Shown: positions 40,250-58,580, counted from the stretch's first letter. The stretch: DNA of 64,000 nucleotides from Prevotella sp. (GCA_017443345.1 JAFSNR010000020.1:1-64000); one strand, 5' to 3'. The notes: a model not told the origin generated them from the letters alone. A program made the numbers and translations.

Positions 40250-42157
40250 ATGAAACAAATACTATTCTTAACTGCCATCCTGATGGCAAACGTAATGACA
40301 ATGAGTGCAGCAAAGAAAAGTGTGATTGACAGAATTGAGCCCACAGACTGGTTCGTAGGGATGAAGAACCCCACAGTGCAGCTGATGGTCTACGGACAGG
40401 GTATCCGCGACGTGAAGGACGTGACAACGGACTATCCTGGAGTGAAGATAGACAGTCTGGTTCGCCTCGACTCACCCAACTATCTGCTCGTCTACATGAA
40501 TCTGAAGGATGCACAGCCTGGAACGATGACACTCAACTTCAGAAGTGAAAAGGGAAAGGTGAACAGTGAAAAGTTCCAGCTGAAGGCGCGCGAGAAGAAG
40601 GGCGAGGACCGACTGGGATTCACCAACGCCGACGTGCTCTATATGCTGATGCCTGACCGCTTCGCTCAGGGTGCGAACCACCCCAAGCAGATCAAGGGCA
40701 TGTGTACCTACGTGGAGGACCGTTCGAAGCCAAGCCTCCGTCATGGTGGCGACCTGAACGGTATCCGTGAGCACATGGACTACTTCAAGGAGCTGGGTGT
40801 GACAGCGCTCTGGTTTACGCCTGTGATGGAGAATGACTCACCTGACTCGGACAACGGCTTCTCGACCTATCACGGCTATGCGACGACGAACTACTATCGC
40901 GTAGATCCAAGATTCGGATCTAACGAGGACTACAAGCGACTCTGCGACGAGGCTCACGAGAAGGGACTGAAGATCGTGATGGACATGATCTTCAACCACA
41001 GCGGCTTTGAGCACCCCTGGACGCTCGACATGCCCTCGAAAGACTGGCTGAACCTGCCTGAGTGGCTCAAGGAGTCGAACGGCTCCTCGAATGCCCAAGG
41101 CACCAGCTTCCTCCAGACATCTTACAAGTTGACACCCGTGGTAGACCCCTATGCCTCGAAAGTGGACCTGAAGGAGACCACTGAGGGCTGGTTCGTACCC
41201 ACGATGCCCGACCTGAACCAGCACAACCCCCACCTGTTGCGCTACCTCATACAGAACTCGTTCTGGTGGATCGAGACCGTTGGCATCGACGGCATTCGCA
41301 TGGATACCTATCCCTACGCCTACGCTGACGCCATGGCGCAGTGGATGAAAGAGCTCAACGAGGAGTATCCCAACTTCAACACCGTGGGAGAGACCTGGGT
41401 GACAGAGCCTGCCTATACCGCCACTTGGCAGAAGGACTCAAAGCTCACAGAGAACAACTCTCATCTCAAGACGGTGATGGACTTTTCGTTCTATGATAAG
41501 ATGAACAGCGCCAAGCACGAGGAGACAGATGGCAACTTCAGCGGACTGCAACGTCTCTACAACTCGTTCGTTTACGACTATCTGTATCCGAACCCATCGA
41601 GCGTGATGGCGTTTATCGAGAACCACGACACAGACCGTTTCCTGGGTAACGGCAAGGACACACTTGCCCTGAAGCAGGCCCTCGCTCTGCTGCTGACCGT
41701 GAACCGCATCCCACAGCTCTACTACGGTACGGAGGTGCTGATGAACGGTACGAAGGAGGTGACGGACGGTAACGTGCGCAAGGACTTCCCTGGCGGATTC
41801 CCCGACGACGAGCGCAACTGCTTCACGAAGGAGGGGCGCACGAAGGCCGAGCAGAGCATGTTTACCTGGATGAGCCGACTGCTCCACTGGCGACAGGGCA
41901 ACAAGGTGATCACCAAGGGCAAGCAGACGCAGTTCCTCCCCTATCAGGGTGTCTACGTGGTGGCTCGCCAGTATCAGGGCAAGACGGCACTCACCGTCCT
42001 CAACGGCACCTCGAAGCCAACTACAATGAACGTAGCCCGCTACGAGGAGGTGATCGGCAAGGCCTCGAAGGCGAAAGACATCCTCACGGGACGCTACGTG
42101 GACCTGTCGAAGAACATCGAACTGAAGCCGAGACAGAGTCTCGTTCTCGAGTTCTAA
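40250..42157 (+). CDS. susA: GH13 alpha-amylase/neopullulanase (SusA-like)
   Basis: 635 residues with a signal peptide of about 18 residues. A cyclomaltodextrinase-type N domain (IEPTDWFVGMKNPTVQLMVYG) is followed by the GH13 barrel: IVMDMIFNHSG, DGIRMDTYPY (nucleophile Asp), VGETWVTE (acid Glu) and IENHDTDR. Overall it matches Bacteroides SusA neopullulanase. An oddity: residues RSEKGKVNSEKF in the N domain are encoded by a heptamer repeat (40545-40572). Last gene of the operon, followed by a terminator. Confidence 0.92.
   Translation: MKQILFLTAILMANVMTMSAAKKSVIDRIEPTDWFVGMKNPTVQLMVYGQGIRDVKDVTTDYPGVKIDSLVRLDSPNYLLVYMNLKDAQPGTMTLNFRSEKGKVNSEKFQLKAREKKGEDRLGFTNADVLYMLMPDRFAQGANHPKQIKGMCTYVEDRSKPSLRHGGDLNGIREHMDYFKELGVTALWFTPVMENDSPDSDNGFSTYHGYATTNYYRVDPRFGSNEDYKRLCDEAHEKGLKIVMDMIFNHSGFEHPWTLDMPSKDWLNLPEWLKESNGSSNAQGTSFLQTSYKLTPVVDPYASKVDLKETTEGWFVPTMPDLNQHNPHLLRYLIQNSFWWIETVGIDGIRMDTYPYAYADAMAQWMKELNEEYPNFNTVGETWVTEPAYTATWQKDSKLTENNSHLKTVMDFSFYDKMNSAKHEETDGNFSGLQRLYNSFVYDYLYPNPSSVMAFIENHDTDRFLGNGKDTLALKQALALLLTVNRIPQLYYGTEVLMNGTKEVTDGNVRKDFPGGFPDDERNCFTKEGRTKAEQSMFTWMSRLLHWRQGNKVITKGKQTQFLPYQGVYVVARQYQGKTALTVLNGTSKPTTMNVARYEEVIGKASKAKDILTGRYVDLSKNIELKPRQSLVLEF
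40545..40572. repeat. Heptamer repeat (GTGAAAA type) inside the SusA-like gene
   Basis: Units GTGAAAA, GGGAAAG, GTGAACA and GTGAAAA, the same unit as at 29091 and 30150, here read through as protein. Confidence 0.75.
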
Positions 42158-42165
42158 AGTCACAG

Positions 42166-42191
42166 AATCCCGCTTAAACAGCGGGATTTTT
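42166..42191 (+). terminator. Terminator of the alpha-glucan operon
   Basis: A 9-bp stem AATCCCGCT/AGCGGGATT around TAAAC, followed by Ts, 9 bp after the SusA-like stop. Confidence 0.85.
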
Positions 42192-42197
42192 CATGTA

Positions 42198-42225
42198 TGA
42201 CACAAATTTGAAAACATATGAAACA
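42198..42225 (+). promoter_or_regulatory. Putative HTCS operator of the GH115 gene
   Basis: Direct repeat TGACACA (42198-42204) and TGAAACA (42219-42225), period 21 bp. The second half-site starts 37 bp before the -7 box TAACTTTG at 42256-42263. Confidence 0.75.
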
Positions 42226-42255
42226 TCTGTAGAAGAGCTTTTATGGAAGAATAGC

Positions 42256-42263
42256 TAACTTTG
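42256..42263 (+). promoter_or_regulatory. -7 promoter element of the GH115 gene
   Basis: TAACTTTG followed by CACC, 24 bp before the start at 42287. Confidence 0.75.
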
Positions 42264-42286
42264 CACCATAATCAATAACACAAAAA

Positions 42287-44770
42287 ATGGCAAAGCTAAC
42301 ATTATCAACTAGAAGATGGCTGCTCACTCTGATCGGAGCAGTGATGACCTGCGCTGCGATGGCAGCAGAACCCTTCGTGACATTTGAACAGACAGCCGGC
42401 AGTTGGCTGCTGAAAGACGTGACCATCGGCTACGCAGCCAAGGAGCACTCGTGCGTGCAGCTGGCAGCAGCCAACCTGCAGAAGGACTTTGAGATGGTGA
42501 CGGGCAACAAGCCTGCCATCAGTGAGGCGAGACCTCGGATCCTCATCGGCACCGCGGGCGTGAACCCGCAAATCGACCAGTGGGTGAAGCAGGGTGTGCT
42601 CAGCAACCTGAAGGGTAAGACGGAGAAATATCTCATCAAGACCATCGACGGACAGCTCGTGATTGCGGGCAGCGACAAGCGTGGAACGGTCTACGGCATC
42701 TATGAGCTGTCGAGACAGATCGGCGTGTCGCCCTGGTACTTCTGGGCTGATGTGCCTACAGAGCATCACACCTTATTATATATTAAGGAAGGCGAGTTCA
42801 CGGACGGTGAGCCTGCCGTGAGATATCGCGGATTGTTCCTCAACGACGAGGCGCCCTGTCTGACATCGTGGGTGAAGAACACCTTCGGCACGGACTTCGG
42901 CGACCACCGCTTCTACGAGAAGGTGTTCGAGCTCATCCTGCGACTGAAGGGTAACTACCTGTGGCCTGCCATGTGGGGATGGGCCTTCTACGCCGACGAC
43001 CCTGAGAACCTGAAGACGGCCGACGCGATGGGTGTGATGATGGGAACCTCGCACCACGAGCCGATGGCGCGCAACCATCAGGAGTATGCCCGCAACCGCG
43101 AGGGATGGGGCGCCTGGAACTACAAGACGAACAAGGAGAACCTCGACCGCTTCTTCCGTGAAGGTATCGAGCGCGCGAAGGGCACTGACGACATCATCAC
43201 CATCGGCATGCGTGGTGACGGCGACGAGGCCATGGGCAACACGACGGACACGAAGCTGCTGGAGAGCATCATCGACAACCAGCGCCGCATCATCAAGGAG
43301 GTGACCAAGCGACCCGCCAAGGAGACGACTCAGATATGGGCGCTCTATAAGGAGGTGCAGGACTACTACGACGCAGGACTGAGAGTGCCCGACGACGTCA
43401 CCATCCTGCTCTGCGACGACAACTGGGGCAACGTCAGACGACTGCCCACGGCCGAGGAGCAGAAGCGCAAGGGTGGCTGGGGACTCTACTACCACGTGGA
43501 CTACGTGGGAGCGCCCCGTAATACAAAGTGGATCAACGTGACGCCCATCCAGAATATGTGGGAACAGCTGCAGCTGGCCTACAACGGCGGCATCCAGAAG
43601 CTGTGGATCCTGAACGTGGGCGACCTGAAGCCCATGGAATATCCCATCCAACTGTTTATGGACATGGCCTGGAATCCCAGCCAATACAACGTGGACAATC
43701 TGCTCGACCATACACGCGACTTCTGTAAGGAGAGCTTTGGAGAGGAGCAGGCCTGCGAGGCTGCCTCGATCCTGAACCTCGTCAGCAAGTATAACGGCCG
43801 CATCACCTCGGAGATGCTTGATGCCACCACCTACACGACGGACGAGTTCGCACAGGTCGTAGCCGAGTATCAGGCTCTCGAGACGCGCGCCCTGCGCCAA
43901 TTTATCACTCTGAAGCCCGAATACAGGGATGCCTACCGTCAGGTAATCCTCTTCCCCGTACAGGCGATGGGCAATATCTACGAGATGTACTATGCCCAGG
44001 CGATGAACCTGAAGCTGGCTGCATTGGGCGATCCAGAGGCCAACTGCTGGGCAGAGCGCTGTCGCCAGGCCTTCAAGCGCGACTCGCTGCTGAATCTGCA
44101 GTACAACAAGGAGATCGCTGGTGGCAAGTGGGATGGTATGATGACGCAGAAACACATCAGCTATAAGGACTGGAATGACTGGTTCAAGGCCGATGTCTGC
44201 CCTGAGCTGAAGACGGTGGAAGCCCCTGCACAAGGGCCCGTGTTCACAGAGAGCAACGGCTACATCAGCATCGAGGCTGAGCACAGTTACAGCCGCACGG
44301 ACGCCCAGAACGCGAAATGGACAGTGATCCCCTACATGGGTCGCACCCTGAGTGGCATCGCCCTGATGCCCTATACCACAGGGACTGACAACGCCCAGCT
44401 GGAGTACCGTTGGAAGGGCAAGGCTGACAAGGTGAAGGTACACGTGGTGACGAAGTCGACCCTCGATTTCCTCGACAAGGGTGGCCTCATCTTCGACGTA
44501 GCCATCGATGGCGGACAGCCCGTGAGCGTGAACTTCAACAGCAACCTGAACGAGAAACCTGAGAACATCTATAGCATCTACTATCCCACCATCGCCCGTC
44601 GCATCGTGGAACAGATTGTGGAACTGCCTATCGACGCCTCAAAGGACATCCATACGCTGACCCTGCATCCACAGGACCCTGGCATCGTGTTCGAGAAAAT
44701 TGTCATCGATCTGGGAGGGTATCAGCAGCAATACCTCTTCGGAAAGGAATCGCCGAAGAGCTTTCATTAA
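42287..44770 (+). CDS. GH115 xylan alpha-1,2-glucuronidase
   Basis: 827 residues, the usual length. A signal peptide of about 26 residues is followed by the family-typical segments: PRILIGTAG near 84, WYFWADVPTEH near 155, YRGLFLNDEAPC near 182, LRLKGNYLWPAMWGW near 215, GTSHHEPM near 251 and TIGMRGDGDEAM near 304. A C-terminal beta-sandwich starts near 650. GH115 enzymes remove (4-O-methyl-)glucuronic acid from internal and terminal xylose residues, which opens decorated xylan to the GH10 enzyme encoded downstream. Monocistronic, with its own operator-bearing promoter. Confidence 0.94.
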   Translation: MAKLTLSTRRWLLTLIGAVMTCAAMAAEPFVTFEQTAGSWLLKDVTIGYAAKEHSCVQLAAANLQKDFEMVTGNKPAISEARPRILIGTAGVNPQIDQWVKQGVLSNLKGKTEKYLIKTIDGQLVIAGSDKRGTVYGIYELSRQIGVSPWYFWADVPTEHHTLLYIKEGEFTDGEPAVRYRGLFLNDEAPCLTSWVKNTFGTDFGDHRFYEKVFELILRLKGNYLWPAMWGWAFYADDPENLKTADAMGVMMGTSHHEPMARNHQEYARNREGWGAWNYKTNKENLDRFFREGIERAKGTDDIITIGMRGDGDEAMGNTTDTKLLESIIDNQRRIIKEVTKRPAKETTQIWALYKEVQDYYDAGLRVPDDVTILLCDDNWGNVRRLPTAEEQKRKGGWGLYYHVDYVGAPRNTKWINVTPIQNMWEQLQLAYNGGIQKLWILNVGDLKPMEYPIQLFMDMAWNPSQYNVDNLLDHTRDFCKESFGEEQACEAASILNLVSKYNGRITSEMLDATTYTTDEFAQVVAEYQALETRALRQFITLKPEYRDAYRQVILFPVQAMGNIYEMYYAQAMNLKLAALGDPEANCWAERCRQAFKRDSLLNLQYNKEIAGGKWDGMMTQKHISYKDWNDWFKADVCPELKTVEAPAQGPVFTESNGYISIEAEHSYSRTDAQNAKWTVIPYMGRTLSGIALMPYTTGTDNAQLEYRWKGKADKVKVHVVTKSTLDFLDKGGLIFDVAIDGGQPVSVNFNSNLNEKPENIYSIYYPTIARRIVEQIVELPIDASKDIHTLTLHPQDPGIVFEKIVIDLGGYQQQYLFGKESPKSFH

Positions 44771-44808
44771 TTGAGTTAGTATAATATTGAAGGAGAGCAC
44801 GGCAATCG

Positions 44809-53083
<8,275 letters not shown>

Positions 53084-53120
53084 GTATCAAAATGTGAAAA
53101 AAGTGCAATTTTTCAGAGTA

Positions 53121-53148
53121 TGACACAAAATCAAAAGTATATGTAACA
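53121..53148 (+). promoter_or_regulatory. Putative HTCS operator upstream of the short RNA/GH95 gene
   Basis: TGACACA (53121-53127) and TGTAACA (53142-53148), period 21 bp. The second half-site starts 37 bp before the -7 box at 53179. The surrounding bases (GTATGACACAAA) also match the GH115 site. Confidence 0.75.
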
Positions 53149-53178
53149 TAAGAATAAGCCACTTTTAAAAAAATGTCG

Positions 53179-53186
53179 TATCTTTG
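53179..53186 (+). promoter_or_regulatory. -7 promoter element of the short transcript
   Basis: TATCTTTG followed by CACC, with no start codon of a real gene before the terminator at 53250. Confidence 0.7.
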
Positions 53187-53192
53187 CACCAG

Positions 53193-53292
53193 AAAAGATT
53201 AATAGGTTAAAATTGTTTTAGTTATATTAGTAGTTAGTAGTTTTTCCTTCCTCGGGGCCCAAGAAAAGCGTTTCTTGTCCCGAGGTTTTTTT
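53193..53292 (+). ncRNA. Candidate HTCS-controlled small RNA or attenuated leader of GH95
   Basis: A transcript begun at the 53179 promoter would run about 100 bases and end at the terminator 53250-53292. It contains no convincing open frame. It could be a stand-alone small RNA, or a leader with a terminator that is read through to GH95 under some condition. GH95 also has its own -7 box after the terminator. Confidence 0.45.
53250..53292 (+). terminator. Strong intrinsic terminator
   Basis: Long stem with a small bulge (CCTCGGG...CAAGAAA with TTTCTTG...CCCGAGG), loop AGCG, then eight Ts at 53285-53292. Confidence 0.85.
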
Positions 53293-53309
53293 ATTTCAGA
53301 ATTTTATTG

Positions 53310-53317
53310 TACCTTTG
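53310..53317 (+). promoter_or_regulatory. -7 promoter element of the GH95 gene
   Basis: TACCTTTG followed by CACC, 26 bp before the start at 53343. No operator repeat at the matching upstream position. Confidence 0.65.
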
Positions 53318-53342
53318 CACCAACAAATCCAACAATAAGCAC

Positions 53343-55838
53343 ATGAAACGAATTATTACAACCATCCTGTTCAGTGCCATCGTCACCCTGACGATTGAGG
53401 CCCAACAACATCTGCTCTGGTACGATACCCCCGCCACTCATTGGCTACAGGCATTGCCCATCGGCAACTCCCATCTTGGCGCCATGATCTATGGCGGTGT
53501 AGAAACAGAAGAAATCCAACTCAACGAGGAAACCTTCTGGAGTGGCTCACCTTATTATAATAATAGTACAGAGTCGAAGGAGTATCTGCAGGAGGTGCGC
53601 CAGCTGATCTTCGAAGGTAAAGAGAAGGAGGCCAGCACCTTGATCGACCAGCATTTCATCAAGGGGCCTCATGGTATGCGCTTTCTGCCAGTAGGTAGTG
53701 TGAAACTGGCTTTCCATCGCAATCATGACACCAGCAGCTATCGTCGACAGCTGAATCTTGGAACAGCGCTTGCCACCACCCAGTATACCCTCGACGGTGT
53801 GACCTATCGTCGCACGTGCTTTGCCTCTCAGGCCGACAATGCGATTATCGTGAGGATCGAGACCAGTCAGAAGGGCGTCCTGTCCTTCAATGTCAGTTTC
53901 GACAGCCAGTTGGAAGTCACGCGCGAGGTCAATGGTCATCAGATAGCAGCCCTTGTCAAAGGTGTAGAACATGAGGGTGTGCCAGCAGGTCTCAACGCGG
54001 AATGTCGTCTGGAGGTGCTCTCTGATGGTGAGATCGTCGATGGTCAGGAGAGTATCTCTGTCTGCAATGCAACCTCTGCAACCCTCTTCATCACCGCAGC
54101 CACCAACTTCGTGAATTACCACGATATCAGTGGCGATCCTACACGTAAGAACATTCAGGCCATCTCTGCCCTCAAAGGCCGCAGCTATCAACATATCCTC
54201 AATAGTCATCTCGAGAAATACAAAGCACAATACGATCGCGTCAGTCTGACATTACCTCGTAGTGGGAATGAGAAACTGCCTACAGATCGTCGTCTCGCCG
54301 CTTTCGACGGAAGCGACCTCGACATGGTATCGCTCATGATGCAGTATGGTCGTTACCTGCTGATCTCCTCCTCGCAGCCAGGTGGACAACCCGCCAATCT
54401 GCAGGGTGTCTGGAACGATAAGGTCAACGCGCCCTGGGACTCGAAATACACCATCAACATCAATGCCGAGATGAACTACTGGCCTGCGCTCGTGGGTAAT
54501 CTTGCGGAGACGCAGCAGCCCTTCTTCTCGATGATCAAGGACCTCAGTCAGACTGGTGCCGTCACAGCTCAGGAGATGTATGGCTGTAAGGGATGGATGG
54601 CCCATCATAACACAGACCTCTGGCGTATCGCAGGTCCCGTCGACGGCACCCCTTGGGGCATGTTCCCCACAGGTGGAGCCTGGCTGACAACCCACCTCTG
54701 GCAACATTACCTGTATACGGGCGACAAGCAGTTCCTCGCTGACTATTTCCCTGTGATGAAAGGTGCTGCCGACTTCCTGATCGACTACATGCAGCCCTAT
54801 CCCGCCAATGGTGAGGTCAAGCAGGCCAAAGGATGGTTGATGACAGTCCCCACCGTATCACCCGAGCATGGTCCTCAGGGAAAAGGCACCAATGTTACAG
54901 CTGGTTCCACAATGGACAACCAAATCTGTTTCGATGTGCTCAGTCAGGTAATCCAAGCCGCCAAGATCTTGGGGAAAGACAGCTCTTCACTTTTCACTTT
55001 TCACTCTTCTCTCCAAAATCTCCCACCTATGCAGATTGGTCGTTACGGCCAGTTGCAGGAGTGGCTCATCGATGCCGACGATCCCAAGGATGAGCATCGT
55101 CACATCTCCCATCTCTACGGACTCTACCCCTCCAACCAGATATCACCTTACACCCACCCCGAGTTGTTCACTGCTGCTGCCAACACACTTCAGCAGCGTG
55201 GTGATATGGCCACAGGCTGGAGCTTGGGATGGAAGATCAACTTCTGGGCACGCATGCTCGATGGCAATCACGCTTTCCAGATTATCAAGAACATGCTCCA
55301 CATCCTCCCACCAGAGGGTTCTACTATAGAATACTTTGAAGGACAAGACAAGAAAGACTTCTCTGACGGTCGCACTTATCCGAACCTCTTCGATGCCCAC
55401 CCGCCATTCCAGATCGACGGTAACTTCGGCTGTTCGGCTGGTGTCTGCGAGATGCTGCTCCAGAGCCACGATGGTGCCGTCCACCTGTTGCCAGCCCTGC
55501 CTGACAGTTGGAATGAAGGCGAAGTAAAAGGTCTGCTGGCACGTGGTGCCTTCACTGTAGACATGAAGTGGAACAGCAATGAACTCCAGGAGGCAGTCAT
55601 CACCTCGAAGATTGGTGGCGTGCTGCGTCTGCGTTCCTATATTCCTCTCGCAGGTGAAGGACTCCAGGAAGCCAGTGGTCCTTGCCAGAATCCATTGCTA
55701 CAATCTGCCAATATCCGCGAACCGTTGAAGTCAAAATCACTCAAGAGTTTTGACCTTCTACCCGTCAGAAAAGTCTATGAATACGACATCGAAACGCGTC
55801 CTGGACAGACATATCGCCTAAAAAAACAGCAATTTTAG
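53343..55838 (+). CDS. GH95 alpha-L-galactosidase/alpha-L-fucosidase
   Basis: 831 residues from MKRIITTIL at 53343, with a signal peptide ending IEAQQ. Family landmarks: [19 protein letters not shown] near 25, [11 protein letters not shown] near 54, [11 protein letters not shown] (catalytic Asn residues) near 380, and [13 protein letters not shown] (catalytic Asp) near 690. GH95 enzymes are inverting alpha-L-fucosidases; in xylan loci of Bacteroides, members remove terminal L-galactose from complex arabinoxylan, which fits here. An oddity: [13 protein letters not shown] near 555 is encoded by a 21-bp heptamer repeat. Confidence 0.9.
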   Translation: MKRIITTILFSAIVTLTIEAQQHLLWYDTPATHWLQALPIGNSHLGAMIYGGVETEEIQLNEETFWSGSPYYNNSTESKEYLQEVRQLIFEGKEKEASTLIDQHFIKGPHGMRFLPVGSVKLAFHRNHDTSSYRRQLNLGTALATTQYTLDGVTYRRTCFASQADNAIIVRIETSQKGVLSFNVSFDSQLEVTREVNGHQIAALVKGVEHEGVPAGLNAECRLEVLSDGEIVDGQESISVCNATSATLFITAATNFVNYHDISGDPTRKNIQAISALKGRSYQHILNSHLEKYKAQYDRVSLTLPRSGNEKLPTDRRLAAFDGSDLDMVSLMMQYGRYLLISSSQPGGQPANLQGVWNDKVNAPWDSKYTININAEMNYWPALVGNLAETQQPFFSMIKDLSQTGAVTAQEMYGCKGWMAHHNTDLWRIAGPVDGTPWGMFPTGGAWLTTHLWQHYLYTGDKQFLADYFPVMKGAADFLIDYMQPYPANGEVKQAKGWLMTVPTVSPEHGPQGKGTNVTAGSTMDNQICFDVLSQVIQAAKILGKDSSSLFTFHSSLQNLPPMQIGRYGQLQEWLIDADDPKDEHRHISHLYGLYPSNQISPYTHPELFTAAANTLQQRGDMATGWSLGWKINFWARMLDGNHAFQIIKNMLHILPPEGSTIEYFEGQDKKDFSDGRTYPNLFDAHPPFQIDGNFGCSAGVCEMLLQSHDGAVHLLPALPDSWNEGEVKGLLARGAFTVDMKWNSNELQEAVITSKIGGVLRLRSYIPLAGEGLQEASGPCQNPLLQSANIREPLKSKSLKSFDLLPVRKVYEYDIETRPGQTYRLKKQQF
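54986..55006. repeat. Heptamer repeat (TTCACTT x3) inside the GH95 gene
   Basis: Three units; the reverse strand gives the same GTGAAAA-type unit as at 29091. Twenty-one bases keep the reading frame. Confidence 0.75.
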
Positions 55839-55844
55839 ACCCCG

Positions 55845-55872
55845 TGTTACACCAGACAAAATTTATGAGACA
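55845..55872 (+). promoter_or_regulatory. Putative HTCS operator of the GH3 gene
   Basis: TGTTACA (55845-55851) and TGAGACA (55866-55872), period 21 bp. The second half-site starts 37 bp before the -7 box at 55903 and overlaps the stem of the GH95 terminator. Confidence 0.65.
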
Positions 55873-55900
55873 TGAGAGAAATCCCATGTCTCATTTTTTT
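55865..55900 (+). terminator. Terminator of GH95, overlapping the GH3 promoter region
   Basis: A 10-bp stem ATGAGACATG/CATGTCTCAT (55865-55874, 55885-55894), then Ts to 55900. Confidence 0.8.
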
Positions 55901-55902
55901 CC

Positions 55903-55910
55903 TACCTTTG
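55903..55910 (+). promoter_or_regulatory. -7 promoter element of the GH3 gene
   Basis: TACCTTTG followed by CACCC, 34 bp before the start at 55944. Confidence 0.7.
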
Positions 55911-55943
55911 CACCCAGAAAAGGAACCAATTACAAAACAAATT

Positions 55944-58553
55944 ATGCCAAATCGACTATTCACGAAAAGACATTACCTAACATTATTATCAACCGTATTC
56001 CTGTTCTGTGCCGGCCCTACAATGTCGGCACAGACTTTTCCTTACCAGAACCCTCAGCTGAGCGCTCAGGAGCGCGCTAAGGATCTCTGCAGTAGACTAA
56101 CCCTCGAAGAAAAGGCACAGCTGATGCTCGACGAAAGTCCTGCTATCCCTCGTCTGGGCATCAAGAAGTTCTTCTGGTGGAGTGAAGCACTTCACGGTGC
56201 TGCCAACATGGGCAACGTGACGAACTTCCCTGAGCCCGTAGGTATGGCCTCATCGTTCAATCCCGACTTATTATTTAAGGTGTTCGATATCGCTAGTACA
56301 GAGTTCCGTGCCCAGTACAACCACCGCATGTACGACCTGAAGGGCGAGGACATGAAGATGCGCAGTCTCAGCGTCTGGACACCTAACGTGAACATCTTCC
56401 GCGATCCCCGCTGGGGACGTGGTCAGGAGACCTACGGCGAGGATCCATATCTGACCTCCGTTATGGGCGATGCCGTCGTGCGTGGTCTGCAGGGGCCTGA
56501 GGACTCCAAGTATCGCAAGCTCTGGGCCTGTGCCAAGCACTATGCCGTTCACAGCGGTCCTGAATACACCCGCCATAGCGCCAACCTCACTGATGTCCCT
56601 GTTCGCGACTTCTGGGAGACCTATATGCCTGCCTTCAAGAAGCTCGTTGTAGATAGTAAGGTACGCGAGGTGATGTGTGCCTACCAACGTCTCGACGATG
56701 ATCCCTGTTGCGGTAGCAATCGTCTGCTTCAGCAGATCCTGCGCGACGAGTGGGGATTCCAGTATCTCGTAGTGAGCGACTGTGGTGCCGTCAGCGACTT
56801 CTATACGTCCCACAAGAGCAGCTCTTCGCCCGTCACCGCCTCAGCGAAGGCCACATTGGCAGGAACTGATGTGGAGTGTGGCTATGGCTATGCCTATCGC
56901 AGTATCCCTGAGGCCGTTCGTCGTGGACTGATCAGCGAGGCTGAGGTCGACAAGCACGTTGTCCGTCTGCTCGAAGGTCGCTTCGATCTGGGCGAGATGG
57001 ACGATCCCTCATTGGTAGAGTGGTCAAAGATTCCTTATTCCGCGATGTCAACCAAGGAGTCGGCTAAGGTAGCCCTCGAAATGGCGCGTCAGGCGATTGT
57101 CCTCCTACAGAACAAGGACAACATCCTGCCGTTGAAAAAGAATGCTGAGAAGATTGCCGTCATCGGGCCCAATGCACAGAACGAGCCCATGATGTGGGGT
57201 AACTATAACGGTACGCCCAATCACACCGTTACGCTGCTCGATGGCATCAAGGCCAAACAGAAGAAGCTGTTGTATCTCCCAGGCTGTGACTTGACCAACG
57301 ACAAGGTGATGGAATGCCATATCGCTACAGAATGCACCACACATGATGGTAAGAAAGGTCTGAAGGGAACCTTCTGGAGCAATGTCAATATGGAGGGTAA
57401 GCCCTTCACTACAGAATACTACACGAAGCCTGTCAACGTCACTACAGCAGGTATGCACGTCTTCGCAGCCAACCTCCCCATCGAGGACTTCTCAGCGAAG
57501 TACGAGACCACCTTCACCCCTCGTGAGGCAGGCGAATACGTGGTCAACGTAGAGAGCACAGGTCACTTTGAACTCTACATCAATGGTGAGAAGAAGTTCA
57601 CCCACCATATCTGGCGCGCTACGCCTACCCGTACTGTCTTGAAGGCAGAGAAGGGACAGCAGTTCCAGATTGAGGTACGCTTCCAGACCGTGAAGACCTG
57701 GGGCGCCTCCATGAAGATCGACGTGGCCCGTGAACTGCCCATCGACTACAGCGAGACCATCGCGAAACTGAAGGGTATCGACAAGGTGATCTTCTGTGGT
57801 GGTATCGCCCCCAGTCTCGAAGGCGAGGAGATGCCCGTCAACATCGATGGCTTCAAGGGTGGCGACCGCACCAGCATCGAACTGCCCAAGGTACAGCGTG
57901 AGTTCCTCAAGGCGCTGAAGGCAGCAGGCAAGCAGGTTGTCTTCGTGAACTGCTCAGGATCAGCCATCGCCTTGACACCTGAGACAGAGAGCTGCGATGC
58001 CATCATCCAGGCTTGGTATCCTGGTCAGGAGGGTGGTACAGCTGTGGCTGATGTACTCTTTGGTGACTACAACCCAAGCGGTAAGTTGGCAGTTACTTTC
58101 TATAAGAACGACAGTCAGTTGCCCGATTACGAGGACTATTCGATGAAGGGGCGCACCTATCGTTATTTCAACGACCCCCTCTTCCCATTCGGCTATGGTC
58201 TGAGTTATACCGACTTCACTATTGGCGATGCCACTATCGACGGTCAGAACGGCTCTTACAAGGTGAGCATCCCAGTTAGCAATGTAGGCCAGCAGAACGG
58301 CACAGAGATTGTCCAGCTCTATATCCGCAATACTGCCGACGCAGAAGGTCCGTCAAAGTCACTGCGCGGCTTCCAGCGCGTCGACGTGAAGGCTGGGCAA
58401 TCAGCTACCGCCAACATCGCACTCACGCCTGAGAGCTTCGAGTTCTGGGATGCCGAGAGCAACACCATGCGCACCAAGCCGGGCACCTACGAGATCCTCT
58501 ACGGCAACAGTTCGCTCGACAAGGATCTGAAGCGTCTCACGATTACCTTCTAA
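55944..58553 (+). CDS. GH3 beta-xylosidase-type enzyme with PA14 domain
   Basis: 869 residues from MPNRLFTKR at 55944; the longer frame to 55872 precedes the promoter. The signal peptide ends MSAQT. The GH3 barrel has FFWWSEALHG near 80, KHYAVHSGPE near 200 and the nucleophile Asp279 in VSDCGA. A PA14 insert lies at about 460-605 (GLKGTFWSNVNMEGKP), inside the second GH3 domain, with a fibronectin-III-like C-terminal domain from about 750. This arrangement is common in beta-xylosidases and alpha-L-arabinofuranosidases of xylan loci in Prevotella. It would finish degradation of xylo-oligosaccharides in the periplasm. Confidence 0.9.
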   Translation: MPNRLFTKRHYLTLLSTVFLFCAGPTMSAQTFPYQNPQLSAQERAKDLCSRLTLEEKAQLMLDESPAIPRLGIKKFFWWSEALHGAANMGNVTNFPEPVGMASSFNPDLLFKVFDIASTEFRAQYNHRMYDLKGEDMKMRSLSVWTPNVNIFRDPRWGRGQETYGEDPYLTSVMGDAVVRGLQGPEDSKYRKLWACAKHYAVHSGPEYTRHSANLTDVPVRDFWETYMPAFKKLVVDSKVREVMCAYQRLDDDPCCGSNRLLQQILRDEWGFQYLVVSDCGAVSDFYTSHKSSSSPVTASAKATLAGTDVECGYGYAYRSIPEAVRRGLISEAEVDKHVVRLLEGRFDLGEMDDPSLVEWSKIPYSAMSTKESAKVALEMARQAIVLLQNKDNILPLKKNAEKIAVIGPNAQNEPMMWGNYNGTPNHTVTLLDGIKAKQKKLLYLPGCDLTNDKVMECHIATECTTHDGKKGLKGTFWSNVNMEGKPFTTEYYTKPVNVTTAGMHVFAANLPIEDFSAKYETTFTPREAGEYVVNVESTGHFELYINGEKKFTHHIWRATPTRTVLKAEKGQQFQIEVRFQTVKTWGASMKIDVARELPIDYSETIAKLKGIDKVIFCGGIAPSLEGEEMPVNIDGFKGGDRTSIELPKVQREFLKALKAAGKQVVFVNCSGSAIALTPETESCDAIIQAWYPGQEGGTAVADVLFGDYNPSGKLAVTFYKNDSQLPDYEDYSMKGRTYRYFNDPLFPFGYGLSYTDFTIGDATIDGQNGSYKVSIPVSNVGQQNGTEIVQLYIRNTADAEGPSKSLRGFQRVDVKAGQSATANIALTPESFEFWDAESNTMRTKPGTYEILYGNSSLDKDLKRLTITF

Positions 58554-58580
58554 ATCGCGATTTATAATAAAGAGGATGTA

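Noticed and set aside
42776-44443. Long minus-strand open frame (555 codons) opposite GH115
   Set aside because: It is a shadow of the GC-rich, strongly biased codons of a clear GH115 gene. Similar antisense frames occur opposite the CE6-CE1, HTCS, pullulanase and RNase R genes.
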